A DNA stretch of 64,000 nt. Source: Rhizobiaceae bacterium (lineage in GTDB: Bacteria; Pseudomonadota; Alphaproteobacteria; Rhizobiales; Rhizobiaceae). The stretch is from assembly GCA_905339215.1 (NCBI GenBank), contig CAJPFN010000038.1:27331-91330 (forward strand), given 5' to 3'. Below are positions 57,942-64,000 of this stretch, piece by piece (positions within the stretch are counted from its first letter, which is position 1; each line of letters begins with the position of its first letter). Below the pieces are notes generated by a model. It was not told the origin of the DNA. It saw only the letters and a program-made list of their open reading frames with translations, and searched no databases. Both the position numbers and the translations under genes were made by a program.

Positions 57942-60900
57942 ATGATCGTCCTGGCGCTCACCGTGGCGCTGGTGGGGCCGTACTTTGTCGATTGGACCTC
58001 CTACCGTGCCGACTTCGAGCGCGAGGCAAGTCGCATCCTCGGCCGCAAGGTCACGGTGAACGGCGCCGCCAAGGCGCGTTTGCTGCCGTTTCCCTCGGTG
58101 GCGTTCTCCGACGTGTCGGTAGCCGGCGGCACCGACGGCGAGCCGGCGATGACGGTCGAGACATTTTCTATGGATGCCGAGCTAGCCCCGTTCATGCGCG
58201 GCGAGATCCTGATCTTCGACATGCGGCTCGAGCGCCCCAGGATGCGGCTCTCGGTCGGGCCGGACGGGGTGGTCGACTGGGCGCTCCGGCCGTCGACGCC
58301 CTACGATCCGACGCAGATCTCCCTGGAAAAGCTGACGGTCAGCGAAGGACAGGTGCTGGTCCGCCACGGCGCCAGCGGTCGTGACCACGCCCTCACGGAG
58401 ATCAACGCGACGATTTCGGCGCGCTCGCTCGCGGGTCCCTGGCGCGCCGAAGGAACGCTGCGTCTCGACGGAGTGCGTACCACCCTTTCCGTCTCCACCG
58501 GCAAGCCGGACGACACCGGGGCGATGCGGTTGCGCGTCAAAGCCGAACCGGCGGTCTATCCTTTCGCATTGGAAGCGGACGGCGAAATCCGGCTTGAGGG
58601 CGGCGCTCCCCATTACCGGGGCCAGTTCAGGCTCGCCGCGCGCAACCCGGAGAGCGGCGAATTGCGTGGAACAGAGGGCGCGACCTTCCAGATGTCGGCG
58701 ACCGGCGAAAAGGATCCGCCGGCTTATCGCGCGAGCGGCGACTTCGACCTCGACCACCGACTGATCGATGTGATGGCGTTCCGCCTGGAAACCGGACCGG
58801 TGGAAGATCCCTACACAGCCGAGGGAACGGCGCGGATCGAACTCGGCGCCCAGCCGCGTTTCGCGATCACCGCCGATGGCGCCCAGGTGCGCTTCGACGA
58901 CACGCTAACCAAGGCCGACGCCGTCAGCGGGCTGACGCTGGAGAGCCGGCTGGCGGCGATCGAAGCCGTGTTGGCGGACCTGCCGAAACCGTCGATACCC
59001 GGCACGATCGCGGTAAAACTGCCCGCTATCGTGGCGGGCGATACGACGATCCGCGACGTGGCGCTATCGGCGCAGCCGGCGCCGGAGGGATGGGCGATCG
59101 AGAGCTTTGCCGCGCTGCTGCCCGGGCGCACGACGATCGAAGGCGACGGGCTCCTGCGGACCGGCGACCGTTTCGGTTTCGCGGGGAAACTGCTCCTTGC
59201 GGTCGGTCAGCCGTCGGGCTTCGCCGCGTGGCTGTCGCGCGATGTCGACGAGGCGATCCGGCGGTTGCCCTCGGCAGGATTCAGCGCCAGGGTTGACCTG
59301 ACGCGCGAGAGGCAGCACTTCGACGAACTCGAATTGATCCTTGGCGATGCCCGCTTCCACGGCGCGCTCGATCGCAGGCGGCCGGCCAAAGGTGCCGCAT
59401 CGATCGCACTCGAACTCGACGGCGGCGCGCTCGACGTCGACGGGTTGAAGGCCTTCGCCTCGCTGTTCGTCAGCGATACCGGCATGACGCGGCTGGCGGA
59501 GCAGGACATCGACCTTTCGCTCAGGGCGGGTCCGGTCAGCGCGGCCGGGCTGACCGCCGAGACCGTCGATACCGCGCTCCGCTTGCGCGACGGGCGGATC
59601 GAGATCGACCGGCTGGCGCTCGGGGGCCTGGAAGGCGCCAGCGTCAGCGCCACCGGCGTCGTCAAGGACCTCGGCAAGACGCCGTCCGGGAACGTCGACG
59701 CGGCGATCGTCGGTGCGGACCTGGCGCCGCTGATATCGATCCTCGCCGAACGCTATCCTCAGAATGCGCTGGCCGCGGCGTTGCGCCGCCGCGCCGAAGC
59801 CTATCCCGACCTCTTCACAGAGGCCGAGATCGATCTAGTCGCTTCGGCCGCACCCGGCGGCAACGGCAGCGTCGCCATCAGCGCACACGGTAAGGCGGGC
59901 GGCAGCGATTTTTCGCTCACGGCCTCGGGCACCGCGGAGCCGCTGTTCGACGCCGGCCGGCCTCTGTCGCTCGCGGTCTCCGCAAAGAACGACAATGCCG
60001 AGGCGCTTCTGGCCCTCTACGGGCTTCCGACGTTGCCGATCGGTATGATCGGCGGGGCCGAGGCGACGCTGACGGCGCGCGGCACGCTGTCGAACGGGCT
60101 CGAGGCAGCGCTGGACTTCACCTCGGAAGGACTGTCGGCCTCCTACACGGGTACCTTCCGCTTGGCGGAGAATGGGGCCGAAGGCGAAGGCAACATCTCC
60201 TTGCAGTCGTCCGACATCGAGCCCTGGCTGATGACGACAGGGCTGGGCATGCCCGGCCTCGGCTTCGGCACGCCGGTGGATCTTTCCGCCGACGCGACTT
60301 TCGGCAAGGGCCTGCTGACCTTCTCGCGAATCGAGGGTTCAGTCGGCGAAGGGGCGGTCGCCGGCGACATCAATGCGGCGCTCACGGACGGGCGTCCGCA
60401 CCTGACCGGCGCCGTCACGCTCGATACGCTCGACCTGGTCCCGGTGGTGGCGATGGTGCTCGGCGAGGCGTCGCTCGTCGACGGCGGCGAGACCTGGCCG
60501 CAGACGCCGTTCGCCGGCTCGGCAGCGTTGCCGCTTTCCGCCGACCTCGACGTTTCCGCAGGCACCGTTTCGGCTGGCATTCTCGGCGTCGCCGAAGACG
60601 TGTCTTTCAGCGGCGCACTGGGCGCGGAAGGGCTGCGCATCGCCGACCTGAAGGCGGCCATCCACGGCGGCGCGCTGACGGGGCTCGTCGAGATCAAGAA
60701 CAATGGCGGCACCGGAATGATATCCGGCCAGGCGAAGCTCGAGGGCGCCGACATCGGGAGCCTGCTGGACGGTGGCGGCATCAACGGGCGCGCCGACGTC
60801 ACGGCGACGTTGTCGGCCAGCGGCAAGACCGTCGAGGGCATGATCGCAGCGCTGTCGGGCTCGGGCACGGCCAAGGCGCACGGCCTATCGATTTCCGGTC

Positions 60901-61790
60901 TCAACGCCGGCGCATTTGCCAGGATCATCGCCACGGCGGACGAGATCGGCCGCGACATCGACGGGCCGCGCACGGCGGCTTTCGCGCCGCCGTTCGTTTC
61001 CGCCGGCAGATTCGACGCCGGCGAGGCGGACCTCGCCTTCACCGTGGCCGGCGGTATACTGCGCGCGCCGCCGCTCAGGCTCGCGGCGCTCGAGGCGACG
61101 TTGACCGCCTCGCTGCGTGCCGACCTGAACGCGGCGACCGTCGCGGCCGACGGCGAGATCGCCTATGCGCCGGGCGACGAGGCGCTGGTCGGTTCCGAAC
61201 CCTCGGTGCGTTTCTCTGCCGAAGGCGTTCCCGGGATGATGACGGTTCGGCTCGACACCGAGCCGCTGGCGCAGTTCCTTACCCAGCGGGCGTTGGAAAT
61301 CGAGCAGGCGCGCGTCGAAGCGATGCAGGCGGCGCTGCTGGAGAAGCAGCGGCTGAGACGTGAAGCGCGCTACTACGCGGCGCTGCAAGGCGAACGCCAA
61401 CGCCTTGAAGAAGAGCGCCGGCGTGCGGAAGAGGAAGCGCGCGTGAGGGCGGAAGAGGAGGCGCGCGCCCGCGCCGACGCGGAAGCCGCCGCGAAGGCGG
61501 AAGAAGAGGCGCGGCGCAAGGCCGAAGAGGAGGCCCGCGCCAAGGCCGACGGTGAGGTTCGTCTGAAGGACGAGGCGTTGGAGAAAGAAAAGGCCGCCAG
61601 CGAGGCGCGTGCGGCGGAAGCGCTGCGCCGCGCCGAACGCGAACGGGCGAATGCCGCCGCGGAGCAGGCGGACAAGATCGAGCGAGCGCCGCTGCCCTCC
61701 GACCGCGGGGGCACCGTGCCGGAATCAAGTGCCAGCAGCTTCGACCCGATGAACATCGAGAATTTTCTCAAGTCGCTCGCCGGAAACTGA
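57942..61790 (+). CDS. AsmA-like protein with C-terminal coiled coil
   Basis: A 1282-residue AsmA/TamB-like protein. One N-terminal transmembrane helix and the hallmark VGPYFVDWTSYRADFEREASRILGRKV lead into a long repeat-rich beta groove thought to move lipid between membranes. The C-terminal region (about 1115-1250) is a highly charged coiled coil of KAEEEAR-type repeats, ending with FDPMNIENFLKSLAGN. The ATG at 57942 cuts the expected N-terminus: in-frame codons upstream give LARLFVIVGG, which suits the family, but only CTG 57912 or similar is available as start. Confidence 0.87.
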   Translation: MIVLALTVALVGPYFVDWTSYRADFEREASRILGRKVTVNGAAKARLLPFPSVAFSDVSVAGGTDGEPAMTVETFSMDAELAPFMRGEILIFDMRLERPRMRLSVGPDGVVDWALRPSTPYDPTQISLEKLTVSEGQVLVRHGASGRDHALTEINATISARSLAGPWRAEGTLRLDGVRTTLSVSTGKPDDTGAMRLRVKAEPAVYPFALEADGEIRLEGGAPHYRGQFRLAARNPESGELRGTEGATFQMSATGEKDPPAYRASGDFDLDHRLIDVMAFRLETGPVEDPYTAEGTARIELGAQPRFAITADGAQVRFDDTLTKADAVSGLTLESRLAAIEAVLADLPKPSIPGTIAVKLPAIVAGDTTIRDVALSAQPAPEGWAIESFAALLPGRTTIEGDGLLRTGDRFGFAGKLLLAVGQPSGFAAWLSRDVDEAIRRLPSAGFSARVDLTRERQHFDELELILGDARFHGALDRRRPAKGAASIALELDGGALDVDGLKAFASLFVSDTGMTRLAEQDIDLSLRAGPVSAAGLTAETVDTALRLRDGRIEIDRLALGGLEGASVSATGVVKDLGKTPSGNVDAAIVGADLAPLISILAERYPQNALAAALRRRAEAYPDLFTEAEIDLVASAAPGGNGSVAISAHGKAGGSDFSLTASGTAEPLFDAGRPLSLAVSAKNDNAEALLALYGLPTLPIGMIGGAEATLTARGTLSNGLEAALDFTSEGLSASYTGTFRLAENGAEGEGNISLQSSDIEPWLMTTGLGMPGLGFGTPVDLSADATFGKGLLTFSRIEGSVGEGAVAGDINAALTDGRPHLTGAVTLDTLDLVPVVAMVLGEASLVDGGETWPQTPFAGSAALPLSADLDVSAGTVSAGILGVAEDVSFSGALGAEGLRIADLKAAIHGGALTGLVEIKNNGGTGMISGQAKLEGADIGSLLDGGGINGRADVTATLSASGKTVEGMIAALSGSGTAKAHGLSISGLNAGAFARIIATADEIGRDIDGPRTAAFAPPFVSAGRFDAGEADLAFTVAGGILRAPPLRLAALEATLTASLRADLNAATVAADGEIAYAPGDEALVGSEPSVRFSAEGVPGMMTVRLDTEPLAQFLTQRALEIEQARVEAMQAALLEKQRLRREARYYAALQGERQRLEEERRRAEEEARVRAEEEARARADAEAAAKAEEEARRKAEEEARAKADGEVRLKDEALEKEKAASEARAAEALRRAERERANAAAEQADKIERAPLPSDRGGTVPESSASSFDPMNIENFLKSLAGN

Positions 61791-61796
61791 GAGACG

Positions 61797-62042
61797 TCAG
61801 CCCTGATCGGGTTCCTGCGCCTTCAGCCACCGGAGAACGTGGACGCGCAGCGCCGAGGATAGGTTCGTCTCGCGCGGCCGTTTCGAGTCGACCTCCGCGA
61901 CGAGTGCGGCGACGGTCATTCCGCGCAAACCGGCGATAATGGCGAGTTCGTCGAGGAAAGGCTGTTCGAGGGAGAAACTGGTCCGGTGACCGCGGATCGA
62001 GATGGACCGCTTACGCACGCGGCTGTCGGGGCCGGCGGTCAT
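61797..62042 (-). CDS. Ribbon-helix-helix domain protein
   Basis: An 81-residue protein with the RHH_4-type pattern RKRSISIRGHRTSFSLEQPFLDELAIIAGLRGMTVAALVAEVDS and NLSSALRVHVLRWL. RHH proteins bind DNA as dimers through the N-terminal beta strand. In alphaproteobacteria this one usually sits beside DUF4169, as here: the DUF4169 stop overlaps its start codon. The target is unknown. Confidence 0.88.
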   Translation of the reverse strand: MTAGPDSRVRKRSISIRGHRTSFSLEQPFLDELAIIAGLRGMTVAALVAEVDSKRPRETNLSSALRVHVLRWLKAQEPDQG

Positions 62043-62236
62043 TCCGGTGTGCCGTCGTCCCTGCCGCCCCGGCGATGACCATCAAGGAAGCGGACCGTAC
62101 GACTGGCTTCGGCCGCGTCGCGTTCGCGCTCAGCCTTCGTACGCCCGTGGACGGCGCGGTTGCGCTCGGCGACCTGCTCCCTGTCGACCCGCGCCTTGCG
62201 TTTGCGCGCCAGTCGCAGGTTAACGACTTCGCCCAC
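62039..62236 (-). CDS. DUF4169 family protein
   Basis: A 65-residue, strongly basic and helical protein (MGEVVNLRLARKRKARVDRE start, GRTKAERERDAAEA in the middle, HLDGH-like end as RFLDGHRRG). These features define DUF4169. Its function is unknown; constant pairing with the RHH gene suggests a shared role. It lies 9 bases after sspB on the same strand, so sspB, DUF4169 and the RHH gene form one operon. Confidence 0.88.
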   Translation of the reverse strand: MGEVVNLRLARKRKARVDREQVAERNRAVHGRTKAERERDAAEASRTVRFLDGHRRGGRDDGTPE

Positions 62237-62245
62237 GGCCAGGCC

Positions 62246-62782
62246 CTACTTCTTGCGGAAGGCGTCGAGCGACACGACCTCGGCGCCGCTCTTGGCCGCT
62301 GGTTCTGCCGCGGCCTCCTCGGCGGCGCGCACCTGCGGTTTGCGCCGCGATTCGGCCTTCTTCGGCGCAGGCGGCAATTTCACCGTTTCCGGCGTCGGCT
62401 GCTCGACCGGCGCAGCGGCCGGCTCCGCCTTCACGTCGAATTCAAGCTCGAAATTGACGGACGGGTCGTAGAAGCCGCGCACCGCCGAGAACGGAATCTC
62501 GAGCCGCTCGGGAATGTCGGAGAAAGACAGGCCGACCTCGAAGCCGGTGTCGGTGACCTTCAGGTCCCAGTACTGGAACTGCAGAACGATGGTCATCTGC
62601 TCCGGATAGCGCTCGCGCAGGCGCGTAGAAACGCGCACGCCCGGCGCGCCGGTCAGGAAGGTGATGAAGAAATGATGATTGCCGGGCAAACCCGTGCGCG
62701 CGACTTCCATAAGGACCTTGCGCATGACGCCGCGCAAGGCCTCCTGCGCCAGGATGTCGTAGCGGATGAGGTCTTCGGCCAT
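62246..62782 (-). CDS. sspB: ClpXP adaptor protein SspB
   Basis: A 178-residue alphaproteobacterial SspB. The N-terminal RYDILAQEALRGVMRKVLMEV and GNHHFFITFLTGAPGVRVSTRLRERYPEQMTIVLQFQYWDL form the ssrA-tag-binding fold; SFSDIPERLEIPFSAV follows. The tail is Pro/Ala/Lys-rich with the ClpX-binding motif at the end (EVVSLDAFRKK). It hands tmRNA-tagged proteins to ClpXP. The ssrA gene lies just upstream on the same strand, a fitting neighbour. Confidence 0.93.
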   Translation of the reverse strand: MAEDLIRYDILAQEALRGVMRKVLMEVARTGLPGNHHFFITFLTGAPGVRVSTRLRERYPEQMTIVLQFQYWDLKVTDTGFEVGLSFSDIPERLEIPFSAVRGFYDPSVNFELEFDVKAEPAAAPVEQPTPETVKLPPAPKKAESRRKPQVRAAEEAAAEPAAKSGAEVVSLDAFRKK

Positions 62783-62929
62783 CGCGGTCCGGCTTCCCTG
62801 AATCGTTCCGGCATAGCTGTAATCAAGCGAGGGGCCGGCGTAAACCGGATATAGGGTGGATACGGCCGCGGAGCAGGACCTGCTGTCTAAAATTGGCCGT
62901 GGCAGAACCCCGTACAAGGAGACGCGTAG

Positions 62930-63266
62930 AGTTTCCGGGAAGTGAGGGAAGTGGAGGCTTCTGTTGCCAGGTGCCTCCGGACCCCGCCTGGAGGTGCTAA
63001 CCCCCAGGGCTTGATTCGAGACTATCGCGCCGCATTAAGCAGCGAGACGTGCCTCAGCATAGTTGTCGTTGGCAACTATAAGGTTAGCCCGATAACGGTG
63101 GTACAATGCCGGGCAAAAGTCCGATCTTTACACCCTCGTCGATCCTGTTTCGCCCCCAGCAGAAGCCGTCGCTCCGGCGGTTTCTGGTGGAGGCGCCGGG
63201 TACCGCCCCCGGGTCCGAATGGCTTATTACATCGGCCGTTTATCGCCATAGTCAGGCAAGCTGACA
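62930..63266 (-). ncRNA. ssrA: tmRNA, circularly permuted two-piece form
   Basis: Read on the minus strand, the acceptor RNA comes first and ends with CTCCACCA (last base 63185). A linker of about 27 bases (63158-63184) is cut out. The coding RNA then begins at 63157 with GGGGGCGAAACAGGATCGAC, and GGGGGC can pair with GCCTCC of the acceptor end. The tag frame at 63038-63073 reads ANDNYAEARLAA, followed by TAA. Pseudoknot-like stems follow, such as GGAGGC/GCCTCC near 62953-62978. It frees stalled ribosomes and tags their products. Outer ends are approximate. Confidence 0.95.
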
Positions 63267-63272
63267 GGGCGA

Positions 63273-63301
63273 ATATAGGGAGGGTACGGGCGGTTGTGAA
63301 G
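63273..63301 (-). promoter_or_regulatory. Predicted housekeeping promoter of ssrA
   Basis: On the minus strand CTTCAC (63296-63301) is followed by 17 bases and CTATAT (63273-63278). This is one mismatch from the rhizobial consensus CTTGAC-N17-CTATAT, and the start would lie near 63266, just before the acceptor RNA. Confidence 0.75.
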
Positions 63302-63349
63302 CCTCTGCGAACGACTTTCCAGGCGACGGGGAGTGCTTTGCCGAAACAT

Positions 63350-63385
63350 CGGATGCCGCGGAACGCATGCGTTTCGCAGCATCCG
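63350..63385 (-). terminator. Long hairpin between ssrA and the octapeptide-repeat gene
   Basis: CGGATGC (63350-63356) pairs with GCATCCG (63379-63385), and inside it GCGGAACGC pairs with GCGTTTCGC with one wobble, giving about 16 pairs. It lies 60 bases after the repeat-protein stop on the minus strand. Only a short TTT follows on that strand, so termination is possible but unproven. Confidence 0.45.
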
Positions 63386-63445
63386 GGAATGCTTCGGCGA
63401 TTGCCTGTCTGGCGAGGCGAGACGGGCGCGGCCGCGCCATCGATC

Positions 63446-64000
63446 TCAGAACTCGAGATAGGCGGCCATCAGCGCTTCGACCTGGGAATTGTTCATCGCC
63501 TGGATCTGGGTCTGGGTGAAAGCCGTGACCTGGTCCTGGGTGAGGCCCGAGATGTCGTCGGCGGACAGGCCGGTGATTGCCTTGGTGGAGATCGCAGCGA
63601 TGTCGCCGGTGGAGAATGCTGCCAGGTCTTCCGCCACCATCGCGTCGATCTGGGTGCTGCTCAGCGCGGCCGTCTGCGCCTCGGTGAAGGCTCCGATCTG
63701 ATCGGCGGTCATGGCATCAACCTGGATTGCGGTGAAGCCGGTCACGGCCTTGGTGCTCAGCGCCGCGACCTGATCCGTGGTCAGCGCACCGATCTGGTCG
63801 GTGGTGAGGGCGCCGACCTGGGCGGCGGTGAGGGCACCGACCTGTGCGGTCGTCAGCGCACCGATCTGGTCGGTGGTCATGGCGGCAACCTGGGTTGCCT
63901 TCATCGCGGCGATCTGGCCGGTGGTCAAAGCGCCGACCTGGTCGGTCGACAGCGCGGCGACGACGTCGCTGGTCAGGCCCGAGATCGCCTTGGTCGAGAT
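63446..64000 (-). CDS. Octapeptide-repeat protein, C-terminal part (partial)
   Basis: The last 184 residues of a protein that continues beyond base 64000 are built almost wholly of 8-residue units with pattern [ST]-x-x-Q-[IV]-x-A-[LMF], for example TTDQIGAL and TTAQVGAL. A variant unit STKA[IV]xG[LF] recurs among them. The sequence has no Cys or Trp, is very rich in Thr, Ala and Gln, and ends with AAYLEF. Repeats of this sort occur in secreted or surface-associated rhizobial proteins as I recall, but no function is established. The N-terminus, signal and any anchoring domain are outside the window. Confidence 0.8.
   Translation of the reverse strand: MSTKAISGLTSDVVAALSTDQVGALTTGQIAAMKATQVAAMTTDQIGALTTAQVGALTAAQVGALTTDQIGALTTDQVAALSTKAVTGFTAIQVDAMTADQIGAFTEAQTAALSSTQIDAMVAEDLAAFSTGDIAAISTKAITGLSADDISGLTQDQVTAFTQTQIQAMNNSQVEALMAAYLEF

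Noticed and set aside
63446..64000. CRISPR array, because of the short regular repeats
   Set aside because: The 24-bp units are continuous coding octapeptides without unique spacers, and no cas genes are present.

Overview
The window reads as a high-GC alphaproteobacterial chromosome, most likely Hyphomicrobiales close to the Mesorhizobium/Phyllobacteriaceae group. Supporting signs are the gene order of the division/cell-wall (dcw) cluster running into lpxC-bamD-recN-ligA, a circularly permuted two-piece tmRNA with tag ANDNYAEARLAA, a bacterial type A RNase P RNA, a DUF4169 plus ribbon-helix-helix gene pair, an SspB adaptor, and a CtrA-type box. The genus is inference. No CRISPR array, insertion sequence, prophage or tRNA gene was seen.

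Layout. 1-1162: 5' part of a hydantoinase/oxoprolinase-type gene on the minus strand, carrying an in-frame palindromic repeat. 1349-4166: small lipoprotein, TerB/J-domain protein, peptidoglycan amidase and lytic transglycosylase. 4272-4690: rnpB. 4839-8326: secreted metalloprotease with 48-residue repeats, then a PLP-dependent lyase on the minus strand. 8528-27585: mraZ-rsmH-ftsL-ftsI-murE-murF-mraY-murD-ftsW-murG-murC-murB-ddl-ftsQ-ftsA-ftsZ, mostly joined by overlapping stop/start codons. An MraZ-type operator overlaps the promoter at its head, and a 260-base gap with a predicted three-way-junction RNA precedes ddl. 27861-33826: lpxC, bamD, recN, ligA.

33923-48221 is a mixed housekeeping and accessory stretch: AzlCD exporter, aminopeptidase P, a 59-residue DUF1127-like protein, prmA, SCO family protein, CreA, a hexapeptide acetyltransferase, an SDR, two secreted unknowns, a PhnA-like protein, a DUF2778 L,D-transpeptidase-like protein, a UvrD/PcrA helicase with an in-frame insertion, and an SPW membrane protein. 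48379-61790: a metallo-beta-lactamase-fold lipoprotein, a tripartite TRAP transporter, a TMEM43-like protein, a dienelactone hydrolase-like protein, a 65-residue protein behind a CtrA box, a thioesterase, a D-lactate/glycolate-type FAD oxidase and an AsmA-like protein. 61797-64000: RHH protein, DUF4169, sspB, ssrA, and the 3' end of an octapeptide-repeat protein that runs off the window.

Functionally, the first half is a cell-envelope growth module. Lipid II precursors are made by MurB-F, MraY and MurG, polymerised and placed by FtsW, FtsI and FtsQLAZ, and trimmed by the amidase and transglycosylase. LpxC and BamD add the outer membrane. The TRAP transporter and the FAD oxidase may together handle a hydroxy- or keto-acid (inference). 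Most of the window is ordinary housekeeping DNA. The less ordinary signals are the ddl leader structure, palindromic elements exapted into two coding regions, the repeat proteins, and several small membrane proteins.
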